Shown here piece by piece: positions 51,308 through 60,097 of a stretch of DNA of 64,000 nucleotides. The position numbers were made by a program, and so were the translations under genes. Numbering within the stretch: position 1 is the stretch's first letter; the number at the start of each line of letters is the position of its first letter. The DNA lies in the NCBI RefSeq assembly GCF_044360475.1, contig NZ_CP043494.1, forward strand, positions 4,030,001 through 4,094,000, in the 5' to 3' direction. Origin of the DNA: Archangium minus (GTDB taxonomy: Bacteria > Myxococcota > Myxococcia > Myxococcales > Myxococcaceae). The notes under the pieces were generated by a model. It saw only the letters and a list, made by a program, of their open reading frames with translations. It made no database searches and was not told the DNA's origin.

Positions 51308-51958
51308 TTACTTCGTGTTCTGGTCAGCGGGTGCCTGCTGTTTCGGGGGGGTGGGAGCCGTCTCCTTGACGTCGATGAGCAGCGTCACCTGCTTCTGCTC
51401 GCTGTCGGCTGGGCCCGGCTCGACCAGCACCTGGTGGAAGTTCCCGAGCTTGGAGACCTGCTCTCGGATGTTCTCGAGCGTCTTCGGCGTGCACGCCTTG
51501 TCCTTGGGCAGGGCACTCTTCGCCGCTTCGATGATGCGCGCGGGCGGCACCTTCGCGTCCTTCTCCTGGGTCACCCAGATGATGGTGCCGACCTGGTAAC
51601 GCGCCCCGAGCTGAACGCTCAGTTGGGGCTGCGCGGTCACGCGCGCTTCGACCCAGCAGAGGGATTGAAGCCGTTTCTCGAGGAGCCGAGCCGCGACGTC
51701 CTCGCACCGCACGCGCTCTGTACTCCCCGCGGCTTGCAGGGGAAGGTTCGCGAGCACTCGCTCTCGGAGGGACGAAGACAGCTCGTCGAGTCCGGTGACT
51801 TGCTCTCGGGTGAGCGAGCCCGTGCTCGTGGGCTTGCACGGCTCCTGAATGAAGAACCTGTTGTCGACGCGCTGGAGCACCTCTCGGGTGTTGTTCTGCT
51901 GCGTGGCGCAGGCCGCCAGCGTGAAGCCGAGGAGGACGGGCATGGAGCGAGGGATCAT
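51308..51958 (-). CDS. POTRA-like lipoprotein
   Basis: 216 residues. Lipobox LAACAT. The body is homologous to the product at 48305-48943 (VLQRVDNRFFIQ versus VLERVNTTFFIQ; VTGLDELSSSL versus VTGLDELPAAL; SALPKDKAC versus SALPQDRVC). The C-terminal half has POTRA-type strand-helix order ending in TLLIDVKETAP, then a Pro/Gln-rich tail. No barrel. Likely anchored in the outer membrane and facing the periplasm. It is divergent from the FAD oxidase gene with a 60-bp gap. Its 3' end lies beside repeat copy B. Confidence 0.85.
   Translation of the reverse strand: MIPRSMPVLLGFTLAACATQQNNTREVLQRVDNRFFIQEPCKPTSTGSLTREQVTGLDELSSSLRERVLANLPLQAAGSTERVRCEDVAARLLEKRLQSLCWVEARVTAQPQLSVQLGARYQVGTIIWVTQEKDAKVPPARIIEAAKSALPKDKACTPKTLENIREQVSKLGNFHQVLVEPGPADSEQKQVTLLIDVKETAPTPPKQQAPADQNTK
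51354..51404 (-). repeat. 51-bp direct repeat, copy B
   Basis: Inside the 3' part of the POTRA lipoprotein gene, coding SEQKQVTLLIDVKETAP. It matches 49942-49992 at 47 of 51 positions. Confidence 0.85.
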
Positions 51959-52018
51959 GAGGGATGCTTGTAGCGCACCAGGGACCTCGAAGTGGGGGGC
52001 GTGGTAGCGTCGGGATCG

Positions 52019-53389
52019 ATGAGCGTGGATCTTTTGCGTGAGCTCGCGGCTGTGCTGCCGCCGGATGCACTCGTTACCGACTCCGATGTGCTCGAGTCCC
52101 ACCGCCGAGACCAGGCGGGGTGGGCTCCGGCAGGCTCGCCTCGTGTCCTCGTCCGTCCGGCCTCGACGGCCGAGGTGCAGGCCGTGCTTCGCGTCGCCTC
52201 GGCCCTCCGTGTCCCCGTGGTCGCCCGCGGCGCGGGATCGGGATTGTCGGGCGGCGCCAACGCCATGGACGGGTGCATCGTGCTCTCTCTGGTGCGGATG
52301 AACCGCATCTTGGAGATCGACCGACGAGGCCTGTTCGCTGTCGTCCAACCGGGGGTGATCAACGGCGCGCTCAAGGCGGCCGCGGCGGAGCTGGGGCTCT
52401 GGTACGCGCCGGATCCCGCGAGCTGGGAGTTCTCGACGATTGGCGGCAACCTTGCGACCAATGCTGGCGGTCTGTGTTGTGTGAAGTACGGCGTGACCGG
52501 GGATGCGGTGCTCGGGCTCGAGGCCGTCCTCGCGGATGGTTCCGTTGTCCGCACCGGTGGTCGGACGGTCAAGAACGTCGCGGGCTATGACCTCACCCGC
52601 TTGTTCGTGGGCTCCGAGGGGACGCTCGGCGTCATCACAGAGGCCACGTTGAAGCTCCGGCCGCGTCCGCCCCGGGCCACGACGCTGGTGGCTTCCTTCC
52701 CAACGCTCGTCGGGGCCGGTGCGGCGGTCACGGAGATCATGGCCGACACCCGGCCCTCGCTCCTGGAGTTGATGGACCGCACAACCGTCCGGGCCGTGGA
52801 GGCCGCCAGGCCCATGGGATTGGACGTCGAGGCCGCCGCGCTCCTGCTGGCACGCTCGGATGCTGGGGGCGAGCAGGGCGTGGCGGAGTGCGCTCGGATG
52901 GTGGCCGCCTGCGAGGCCGCCGGGGCGACATTTGTCGCGCACTCCGCTGACGAGGCCGAGGGCGAGCTGTTGATGGGCGCGCGCCGGTTCGCCTTTCCTG
53001 CGCTCGAGCGGCAAGGCTCGACGCTGCTCGATGATGTTGGGGTGCCGCTCTCGCGCATCGCGGAGCTGCTCGCGGCAGTCGAGCGGATTGCCGAGCAGCG
53101 GGGGGTGCTCATCGGCACGTTCGGACACGCGGGTGACGGGAACATGCACCCCACGCTCGTGTTCGATCAGAACGACCCGGACGCGGTGGCGCGAGCCCGA
53201 GCGGCGTTCGATGACATCCTGCGCGTGGTGCTCGACATGGGCGGGACCATCACGGGTGAGCACGGGGTCGGTTCGCTCAAGCGCCCATTCATCGCCAGCC
53301 AGCTCGGCCCCGAGGCCCACCGGCTCCACCTCGCCATCAAGGCCGCGGTGGATCCGCTTGGCATCCTCAACCCCGGCAAGCTGCTCTGA
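52019..53389 (+). CDS. FAD-linked oxidase, GlcD/D-lactate dehydrogenase type
   Basis: 456 residues. FAD_binding_4 domain (VVARGAGSGLSGGANAMDG, PDPASWEFSTIGGNLATNAGG, GSEGTLGVITEATLKL) and a C-terminal FAD-oxidase domain with GTFGHAGDGNMHPTL and TGEHGVGSLKRPF. Members oxidise 2-hydroxy acids such as glycolate or D-lactate. The GlcE and GlcF subunits are not adjacent, so it may be a single-subunit enzyme. The ATG at 52019 gives family length. Confidence 0.93.
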   Translation: MSVDLLRELAAVLPPDALVTDSDVLESHRRDQAGWAPAGSPRVLVRPASTAEVQAVLRVASALRVPVVARGAGSGLSGGANAMDGCIVLSLVRMNRILEIDRRGLFAVVQPGVINGALKAAAAELGLWYAPDPASWEFSTIGGNLATNAGGLCCVKYGVTGDAVLGLEAVLADGSVVRTGGRTVKNVAGYDLTRLFVGSEGTLGVITEATLKLRPRPPRATTLVASFPTLVGAGAAVTEIMADTRPSLLELMDRTTVRAVEAARPMGLDVEAAALLLARSDAGGEQGVAECARMVAACEAAGATFVAHSADEAEGELLMGARRFAFPALERQGSTLLDDVGVPLSRIAELLAAVERIAEQRGVLIGTFGHAGDGNMHPTLVFDQNDPDAVARARAAFDDILRVVLDMGGTITGEHGVGSLKRPFIASQLGPEAHRLHLAIKAAVDPLGILNPGKLL

Positions 53390-53525
53390 TATCCCGGGCG
53401 CCATGCGAGCGCCCTCTGCGCTGCGCGCCCCATCTCCAGAGTAGGGGCTCGCGTCACATCTTTCATCCAGAGCACCAGTCTTTCTGGAGGCCCGGTATCA
53501 CTGATCGCGGCCTACGGAGGGGCTC

Positions 53526-54740
53526 GTGTTCCCGAGGATAACGAGAGACACCCCACAAGCCGAAAGAGCCATGGCGCTGATTGCCGGTGGGGTCGTCCTG
53601 GGCGGATGCATGGCTGTGGTCTATGCCCTTCAAGCTCCGACCCTGGAGCAGTTCGCCTCCATGGTGGGGGCGACGGCCGCCTTCACAGGGGCGGCTTTGT
53701 TGGTGGGCGGGTTGCTGGGGTTTCTTTTTGGTATCCCCAGGACGCTCCAGCGAGACCTCCGCAGGGATGCTTCGCGGAACGGTGCCCATGGAGATGCATC
53801 CGCGGAGCCGTCACGAGAGCTCTCCTACCAGGCGAACACCAATCTCGAGCAGATCTCCGACTGGCTCACGAAGATCCTCGTGGGCGTTGGCCTGACGCAA
53901 ACCTCCACCATCAAAGACGCCCTGTGGAGATTCTCGGAGCACACCATCTCCGCCCTGGGGGGATTCAAGAGCAACGGGCTCTTCTTCTCCGCGCTGCTCG
54001 TCTACTTCCTGGTCTCTGGTTTCCTGCTCAGCTACCTCTGGACTCGGTTGTACTTCGCCGGGGAGCTCCAGCAGGCCGATCTCGCCGCGTCCCTGGGAGG
54101 CAAGCTCAAGCAGGTCGAGAACAAGGTGAACGAGCTGGAGAATCAATCCCTCCTCGACGCCAAGGCACTGAGCCTCGTCCAACGGCAACTCAATCCAGCT
54201 CTTGATTCCTCGCCGGTGTCTCAAGAAGAGCTGAATGCCGCGCTCAAGGCCGCATCGTGCGGTGTGAGGGCGCAGAGCTTCTACCTGGCACAATCCGTCC
54301 GGCGCGAGAATTGGAGGGAGCCGGAGGACAAGCCCAAGATGGAGAGAACCATCCCCATCTTCAGGGCGCTCATCGCGGTGGATGCCGAAAACGTCGAGCA
54401 CACCACCCATGCTCAGTTTGGCTTCGCGTTGAAGGATCAGAGAAAGCCCGATTGGGCAGAAGCCGAAGCCGAGCTCACCCGAGCCATCGAGATCCGAGGC
54501 GATTGGCGCGAGCGCGGTTGGCTGCTCTACGAGTTCAACAGGGCTCTCTGTCGAATCAGACTCGATCCGGGATTCAATGCCGGGAAGTCATCTGATGCAG
54601 CGGCCAGGAGCTCGATCCTCGCGGATCTCCAGGCCGCGGCGCACGACGGCGATCTTCTCCCAGTGATCGCGCAGGAACCGAGCATCCAGCAGTGGATGCT
54701 GTTGAACAGCGTCGACAACAGCACGCTCGCGAACGCGTAG
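53526..54740 (+). CDS. Membrane protein with coiled-coil and helical C-terminus, unknown
   Basis: 404 residues. Three membrane helices (about 15-35, 42-66, 150-172). Between them is a segment GFLFGIPRTLQRD and later YQANTNLEQISDWLTKILVG, both of which look conserved. A coiled coil (about 185-220) and a TPR-like helical C-terminus follow. GTG start with GGAGGGG four bases upstream. I do not recognise the family. Its neighbours give no clue to function. Confidence 0.82.
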   Translation: MFPRITRDTPQAERAMALIAGGVVLGGCMAVVYALQAPTLEQFASMVGATAAFTGAALLVGGLLGFLFGIPRTLQRDLRRDASRNGAHGDASAEPSRELSYQANTNLEQISDWLTKILVGVGLTQTSTIKDALWRFSEHTISALGGFKSNGLFFSALLVYFLVSGFLLSYLWTRLYFAGELQQADLAASLGGKLKQVENKVNELENQSLLDAKALSLVQRQLNPALDSSPVSQEELNAALKAASCGVRAQSFYLAQSVRRENWREPEDKPKMERTIPIFRALIAVDAENVEHTTHAQFGFALKDQRKPDWAEAEAELTRAIEIRGDWRERGWLLYEFNRALCRIRLDPGFNAGKSSDAAARSSILADLQAAAHDGDLLPVIAQEPSIQQWMLLNSVDNSTLANA

Positions 54741-54768
54741 CTTCTCGTATCGGGCATCTTGACGCATA

Positions 54769-54803
54769 CCCTCACCCCGACCCTCTCCCAGGGGGAGAGG
54801 GAG
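54769..54803. repeat. REP-like intergenic palindromic repeat, copy 1
   Basis: CCTCACCCC followed by a 9-bp stem (CCCTCTCCC / GGGAGAGGG) with a 3-base loop at 54781-54801. The same layout occurs at 56480-56514. This type is common between genes in many GC-rich proteobacteria and myxobacteria and may stop transcription. A G-rich stretch of GATGGG units follows. Confidence 0.85.
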
Positions 54804-54831
54804 GGATGGGGATGGGGATGGGGGACGAGAC

Positions 54832-56454
54832 TCAGCTGCGCAGGCCAGGGGCCTCGTGGCCCGTGCGTGCCACGTACTCCGTGTAGCCACCGCCGTACTG
54901 GTGGACGCCCTCCGGCGTCAGCTCCAGCACCCGGTTGGACAGCGCCGCCAGGAAGTGCCGGTCGTGGCTCACGAAGAGCATCGTGCCCTCGTAGTTGGCC
55001 AGCGCCGTGATCAGCATCTGCTTCGTCGCCATGTCCAGGTGGTTGGTGGGCTCGTCCAGCACCAGGAAGTTGGGCGGATCGTAGAGCATCTGCGCCAGCA
55101 CCAGTCGCGCCTTCTCTCCTCCCGAGAGCACCTTGCACTTCTTCTCGATCTCATCGCCCGAGAAGCCGAAGCACCCCGCCAGTGCCCGCAGCGAGCCCTG
55201 TGACGCGCGAGGGAACTTGTCCACCAGCGAGTCGTAGACCGTCTGCTCCGGCTTCAGCAGCTCCATGGCGTGCTGCGCGAAGTAGCCCATCTTCACGCTG
55301 CCGCCGAGCGACACCGCGCCATCGTCCGGCCGCGACTCGCCCGCGATCAGCTTGAGCAGCGTGGACTTGCCCGCGCCGTTCACGCCCATCACGCACCAGC
55401 GCTCGCCTCGCCGCACCAGGAAGTCCAGGCCGTTGTAGATGCGGCGCTTGCCGTACCCCTTCACCACCCGCTCCAGCTTCGCCACGTCGTCGCCCGAGCG
55501 CGGCGCCTGCTGGAACTCGAACACCAGCGTCTGCCGACGCTTCGGCGGCTCCACCTTCTCGATCTTCTCCAGCTTCTTCACCCGGCTCTGCACCTGCGCC
55601 GCGTGCGAGGCGCGTGCCTTGAAGCGCTCGATGAACTTCAGCTCCTTGGCGAGCATCGCCTGTTGGCGCTCGTACTGCGCCTGCTGGTGCTTGTCGTTCA
55701 GCGCCCGCTGCTGCTCGTAGAAGTTGTAGTCGCCCGTGTACGTCGTCAGCTCGCCACCGTCGATCTCGATGATCTTCGTCACGATGCGGTTCATGAACTC
55801 GCGATCGTGGCTCGTCATCAGCAGCGCGCCCTCGAAGCCCTTGAGGAACGTCTCCAGCCAGATGAGCGACTCGAGGTCCAGGTGGTTGCTGGGCTCGTCC
55901 AGCAGCATCACGTCCGGGCGCATCAGCAGGATGCGCGCGAGCGCCACGCGCATCTTCCACCCGCCCGACAGCGCCCCCACGTCCCCGTCCATCATCTCTT
56001 CGGTGAAGCCGAGGCCCGCCAGAATCTCCCGCGCCCGTCCCTCCAGCGCGTACCCGCCCAGCTCCTCGTAGCGCCCCTGCACCACGCCAAAGCGCTCCAC
56101 GAGCTTCTCCATCTCGTCCATGCGCTCTGGATCCGCCATGGCCGCCTCGAGCTGCTTCAGCTCCGCCGCCACCTCGGACACCGGCCCCGCACCGTCCATC
56201 GCCTCCGCCACCGCCGTCTTGCCCGCCATCTCGCCCACGTCCTGGTCGAAGTAGCCGACCGTTACGCCGCGATCGATGGACACCTGCCCCTCGTCCGGGT
56301 GCTCCCGCTGGACGATCATCTTGAAGAGGGTGGACTTGCCCGCTCCGTTCGGACCGACCAGACCGACCTTCTCTCCCTTGTTGAGCTGCGCAGACGCCTC
56401 CACGAAGAGGATCTGCTGCCCGTGCTGCTTGCTGATGTTGTCGAGACGAATCAT
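54832..56454 (-). CDS. ABC-F family ATPase
   Basis: 540 residues, two ABC domains on one chain and no membrane segment. Walker A GPNGAGKST and GVNGAGKST, signatures LSGGWKMRVAL and LSGGEKARLVL, Walker B LLDEPSNHLD and VLDEPTNHLD. The linker (about 240-310) has the charged arm expected to enter the ribosome E site. ABC-F proteins relieve stalled ribosomes or give antibiotic resistance. The subfamily was not fixed. It is flanked by two copies of the REP-like repeat and followed upstream by the gene for a second ABC-F protein. Confidence 0.94.
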   Translation of the reverse strand: MIRLDNISKQHGQQILFVEASAQLNKGEKVGLVGPNGAGKSTLFKMIVQREHPDEGQVSIDRGVTVGYFDQDVGEMAGKTAVAEAMDGAGPVSEVAAELKQLEAAMADPERMDEMEKLVERFGVVQGRYEELGGYALEGRAREILAGLGFTEEMMDGDVGALSGGWKMRVALARILLMRPDVMLLDEPSNHLDLESLIWLETFLKGFEGALLMTSHDREFMNRIVTKIIEIDGGELTTYTGDYNFYEQQRALNDKHQQAQYERQQAMLAKELKFIERFKARASHAAQVQSRVKKLEKIEKVEPPKRRQTLVFEFQQAPRSGDDVAKLERVVKGYGKRRIYNGLDFLVRRGERWCVMGVNGAGKSTLLKLIAGESRPDDGAVSLGGSVKMGYFAQHAMELLKPEQTVYDSLVDKFPRASQGSLRALAGCFGFSGDEIEKKCKVLSGGEKARLVLAQMLYDPPNFLVLDEPTNHLDMATKQMLITALANYEGTMLFVSHDRHFLAALSNRVLELTPEGVHQYGGGYTEYVARTGHEAPGLRS

Positions 56455-56479
56455 GGGACCTCAGATGGGGGCGGGATGA

Positions 56480-56514
56480 CCCTCACCCCAGCCCTCTCCC
56501 AGAGGGAGAGGGGG
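56480..56514. repeat. REP-like intergenic palindromic repeat, copy 2
   Basis: CCTCACCCC plus a 9-bp stem (CCCTCTCCC / GGGAGAGGG) with loop AGA at 56492-56512. It is closely similar to 54769-54803. It lies between the two ABC-F genes, which point the same way. Confidence 0.85.
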
Positions 56515-56540
56515 CATTGCTCAATTGGGTTCTTGGGGGC

Positions 56541-58466
56541 TCAGGTTCCTGCTGCCTGGTTCTGCAGCTCCTGCCATCGCGTGTAGAGGCGATCCACCTC
56601 CGCCGCCGCCGCGTCCAGGTCCTTCTGCACCTCGGCCGCCTTCGTTCCGTTGGAGTAGACGCTGGGGTCCACGAGCTGTGCTTCCAGCTCCGCCTTGCGC
56701 GTCTCCGCGGCCTCGATCGCCGCCTCCATTCCGTCCAGCTCGCGCTGATCCTTGTACGAGAGCTTCCCCGGCTTGCGCGCCTGCTTCGGCTCGGCCACGG
56801 ACGCGGGCTCAGCCTTCTTCGCCGTGGGGGAGGGAGCCGCCGCGGCGCGTGCCTCGGCCTGCTCCTTCAGCCGCCGGTACATCGCGAAGTTGCCTTCGTA
56901 CCGTGTGACTTTCCCGTCGCCTTCGAAGGCCAGGATGGAGGTGGCCACCTTGTCCAGGAAGTACCGGTCGTGCGTCACCAACAGCACACTGCCGGTGAAG
57001 TTCAGCAGCAGCCCCTCGAGGATGTTCAGCGTGACGATGTCCAGGTCGTTCGTCGGCTCGTCCAGCACGAGGACGTTGGCGCCCTCGAGGAAGAGCCGCG
57101 CGAGCAGCAGTCGGTTGCGCTCGCCGCCCGACAGCGCCTTCACCTTCATCCGCTGCATGGGCACGGGGAAGAGCAGGTCGTCCAGGTAGTCGCGCAGCGC
57201 CACCCGTTGATCTCCCAGCTCCACCCAGTCGTCCCCGCGCGGCGAGGCCGCCTCGTACACCGTCTGCTCCGGGTCCAGCGAGGCGCGCGTCTGGTCGTAG
57301 TACGCCACCTTCGTGTTCTTCCCGATGACCACCTTGCCGGAGTCTGGCGGCAGCTCCCCGAGCAGCACCCGCAGGAAGGTCGTCTTCCCCACGCCGTTGG
57401 GTCCCACCAGGCCCACGCGCTCGCCGCGCTGGAGCAGCAGGTTCACGCCCTTGAGCACGTTCCGCTCGCCGTAGGACTTTTGGACGCCCTCGGCCTCGAT
57501 GACGGTGTGGCCCAGCCGGGGCGCCTGCATCACCTGCAGCCCCGCCACCTTCGGCCGCTGGAAGCCCTTCTCCTCCATCAGCTTGCGTGCCCGCTCGATG
57601 CGCGCCTTGCTCTTGGTGCGCCGCGCCTCTGGGCCCTTGCGCAGCCATGCCACTTCCTGGGCAATCCAGCGCTCGCGCTTGTGCTGGGCGATGGCCGCGT
57701 TCTCCTGGGCCACCAGCTTCTGCTCTACGTACGCCTCGTAGTTGCCCGGGTACGAGATGACGCCCGCGCCGGGCTGGATCTCCACGATGCGGTCCACCAG
57801 CTCGTCCAGGAAGTAGCGATCGTGCGTCACCAGCAGCAGGGAGCCGGGCAGCTTGTCCAGCTCCTCCTCGAGCCAGTCCACCGTGTCCGCGTCCAGGTGG
57901 TTGGTGGGCTCGTCCAGCATCAGCATGTCCGGACGCGTCAGCAGCGCGCGGGCGATGGCCACCCGCTTGCGCAGACCGCCGGAGAGCTCGGCCACCGGCC
58001 GGTCCCAGTCCTTCACGCCCAGCCGGTCCAGCAGCGTCTTCGCGTGGTGCTCCGTGTCCCAGCCGCCGAGCTGCTCGATGCGGTCGGACAGCGCCGCGAG
58101 CTGCTCCATCAACTTTTCCTGGCCCTGGGTGGGGGTGGACTCCATGCGCCGGGTGAGCTCGGCCTGCGCGGCCAGTGCTTCCCTCAGCGGCCCCTGGGCC
58201 ACGCTCAACTCCGAGGCCACCGTGGCACCCGGAGCGAACTCGGGCTCCTGCGGCAGGTAGGTGACGCGTGCCCCTCGGCGGAGCTGCAGCTCCCCCGCGT
58301 CCGCGCGCGCCACCCCCGCCAGGATCTTCATCAGCGAGGACTTGCCGGAGCCGTTCACTCCCACGAGGCCCACCCGCTCACCCTCTTCAATGGTGAGCGT
58401 CAGGCCCTGGAAGACGGTACGGCTGCCGAAAGAGAGTTGAACGTCGGCGGCGCGGAGCAGGGTCAC
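56541..58466 (-). CDS. uup: ABC-F ATPase Uup
   Basis: 641 residues. Two ABC domains (Walker A GVNGSGKSS and GPNGVGKTT; signatures LSGGLRKRVAI and LSGGERNRLLL; Walker B LDEPTNHLD and LDEPTNDLD). The C-terminal extension is a Lys/Ala-rich linker and a coiled coil of about 80 residues (LSYKDQRELDGMEAAIE), characteristic of Uup, which binds DNA or branched substrates and the ribosome. It is on the same strand as the other ABC-F gene and the RhlE-like helicase gene upstream (45 bp). Confidence 0.94.
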   Translation of the reverse strand: MTLLRAADVQLSFGSRTVFQGLTLTIEEGERVGLVGVNGSGKSSLMKILAGVARADAGELQLRRGARVTYLPQEPEFAPGATVASELSVAQGPLREALAAQAELTRRMESTPTQGQEKLMEQLAALSDRIEQLGGWDTEHHAKTLLDRLGVKDWDRPVAELSGGLRKRVAIARALLTRPDMLMLDEPTNHLDADTVDWLEEELDKLPGSLLLVTHDRYFLDELVDRIVEIQPGAGVISYPGNYEAYVEQKLVAQENAAIAQHKRERWIAQEVAWLRKGPEARRTKSKARIERARKLMEEKGFQRPKVAGLQVMQAPRLGHTVIEAEGVQKSYGERNVLKGVNLLLQRGERVGLVGPNGVGKTTFLRVLLGELPPDSGKVVIGKNTKVAYYDQTRASLDPEQTVYEAASPRGDDWVELGDQRVALRDYLDDLLFPVPMQRMKVKALSGGERNRLLLARLFLEGANVLVLDEPTNDLDIVTLNILEGLLLNFTGSVLLVTHDRYFLDKVATSILAFEGDGKVTRYEGNFAMYRRLKEQAEARAAAAPSPTAKKAEPASVAEPKQARKPGKLSYKDQRELDGMEAAIEAAETRKAELEAQLVDPSVYSNGTKAAEVQKDLDAAAAEVDRLYTRWQELQNQAAGT

Positions 58467-58511
58467 GGTTGCCTCGAATGCGGTACGGAGGTTCTCGTCA
58501 CGGCTGCTTCT

Positions 58512-59963
58512 TTACAGCCACTTGGGGGCGCGAGGCCTCTGGGAAACGGCGGGCGGTGCCGCCGGGGAGGCCGAGGCCTGCTGGTTGGCGGGACGGTCGC
58601 TCCGGGGCGGCCGCGCCGACTCCTGGCCCCTGGGGCCTCCGGCACTGCTACCGCGTCCGTTGCCACCGCGCCCACCACCGCCGCGCCGGCGGCGTCCTCC
58701 GAAGCCCTCGCGGCGCTCGCCCCGAGCCTGCTGTCCCTGCTGCCCTTGCGGCGCACGGGGGCCCTGCTGGGGCCGAGCCGCCGGAGCCGACTCAAGCGCT
58801 CCAGCCACGGGGGCAGGCAAGTTGGAGCGGTGCGGATGGGCCTCCACCACCGGCACGCGCCGGCGGATGGTGCGCTCGATGTCCTTCAGGTACGCGCGCT
58901 CCTCGGTGTCGCAGAAGGAGAGGGCGATACCCGCGGCGCCCGCCCGACCCGTGCGGCCGATGCGGTGCACGTACGTCTCGGGCACGTTGGGCAGATCGAA
59001 GTTGATGACGTGGGTGATGCCGTCGATGTCGATGCCCCGCGCCGCGATGTCCGTGGCCACCAGCACCCGGCAGGCGCCGGACTTGAAGTCCGCCAGCGCC
59101 CGCTCGCGCGCGTTCTGACTCTTGTTGCCGTGGATGGGGGCCGCGCCGATGCCCGCCGTCTCCAGCTGCTTCGCCACGCGGTTCGCCCCGTGCTTGGTGC
59201 GCGTGAAGACGAGCACCCGCTCGATGGCCTTGTCCGTCTGCAGCAGGTGGACGAGCAGGCCGCGCTTCTGCTCCTTCTCCACGAAGTACAGCCGCTGATC
59301 GATGGTCTCCGCCGTGGTGGCCACGGGCGCCACCTCGACCCGCACCGGGTTCTTCAGGATGCTGTTGGCCAGGCCCTGGATCTCCGGCGGCATGGTGGCC
59401 GAGAAGAACAGCGTCTGCCGCTGCGTGGGCAGCTTCGCGATGACGCGCTTCACGTCATGGATGAAGCCCATGTCCAGCATCCGGTCCGCCTCGTCGAGGA
59501 CGAACACCTCGAGCGCCTTGTAGGACACGAAGCCCTGGTCCATCAGATCCAACAGGCGGCCCGGCGTGGCCACGAGGATGTCCACGCCGTGCTTGAGGGC
59601 CTGCTCCTGGGCGTTCTGGCCCACGCCGCCGAAGATGACGGCGCTGGTGAGGCCGGTGAAGCGCCCATAGGCGCGGATGCTGTCGCCAATCTGGGCGGCC
59701 AGCTCACGCGTGGGGCTGAGGATGAGCGAGCGGATGGGGCGGCCGCGAGCGGGCGGCGGCGGGCGGCCCACGGAGAGCCGCTGGAGGATGGGCAGCGTGA
59801 ACGCCGCCGTCTTGCCGGTACCCGTCTGAGCGCAGCCGAGCACGTCCTTGCCCGCGAGCACGTGCGGGATGGCCTGGGCCTGAATGGGCGTGGGAGCGGA
59901 GTAGCCCTCGGCCTTCACGGCGCGCAGCAGGGGCTCGGCAAGCTTCAGGTCTTCAAAAGTCAT
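58512..59963 (-). CDS. DEAD-box RNA helicase, RhlE-like
   Basis: 483 residues. The helicase core (about 1-375) has Q motif GYSAPTPIQAQAIP, motif I AQTGTGKT, DEAD box (DEADRMLDMGF), SAT and motif VI HRIGRTGRAG. The C-terminus is a low-complexity Gly/Arg-rich RGG region (GGRRRRGGGGRGGNGRG) ending PRAPKWL. This tail binds RNA and is common in RhlE-type helicases, which remodel rRNA and mRNA. Translation-related neighbours fit: ABC-F genes after it and fusA before it. Confidence 0.94.
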   Translation of the reverse strand: MTFEDLKLAEPLLRAVKAEGYSAPTPIQAQAIPHVLAGKDVLGCAQTGTGKTAAFTLPILQRLSVGRPPPPARGRPIRSLILSPTRELAAQIGDSIRAYGRFTGLTSAVIFGGVGQNAQEQALKHGVDILVATPGRLLDLMDQGFVSYKALEVFVLDEADRMLDMGFIHDVKRVIAKLPTQRQTLFFSATMPPEIQGLANSILKNPVRVEVAPVATTAETIDQRLYFVEKEQKRGLLVHLLQTDKAIERVLVFTRTKHGANRVAKQLETAGIGAAPIHGNKSQNARERALADFKSGACRVLVATDIAARGIDIDGITHVINFDLPNVPETYVHRIGRTGRAGAAGIALSFCDTEERAYLKDIERTIRRRVPVVEAHPHRSNLPAPVAGALESAPAARPQQGPRAPQGQQGQQARGERREGFGGRRRRGGGGRGGNGRGSSAGGPRGQESARPPRSDRPANQQASASPAAPPAVSQRPRAPKWL

Positions 59964-60023
59964 GGATTCTCGTTGTGGGGGAAGTCCCCGGAGGGCCCGC
60001 GCGGGAATGAACCGCCGGGCCCG

Positions 60024-60057
60024 AAAAAAGCGAAGGCGCCCCCGGGGGAGGCGCCTT
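60024..60057 (-). terminator. Rho-independent terminator of fusA
   Basis: On the minus strand AAGGCGCC, a 9-base G/C-rich loop and GGCGCCTT form an 8-bp stem, then CGCTTTTTT. It lies 40 bp after the fusA stop and is the clearest terminator in the window. Confidence 0.85.
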
Positions 60058-60097
60058 GCTTCAACAGCCTGGAACTGTCAGGCCGTGCAGTGCGGCA

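Larger units (their letters stand above)
49942..51353 (-). mobile_element. Candidate inserted RHS/lipoprotein cassette
   Basis: A 1412-bp unit (counting one repeat copy) on the minus strand. From upstream to downstream it holds the tail of the host gene, an RHS N-terminal remnant, a lipoprotein gene, a perfect inverted repeat and the second copy of the host gene's 3' segment. It has the same order of parts as the unit at 18061-19209. No recombinase is encoded. Insertion is inferred; an alternative is decay of a tandem POTRA-gene duplication. Confidence 0.5.
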
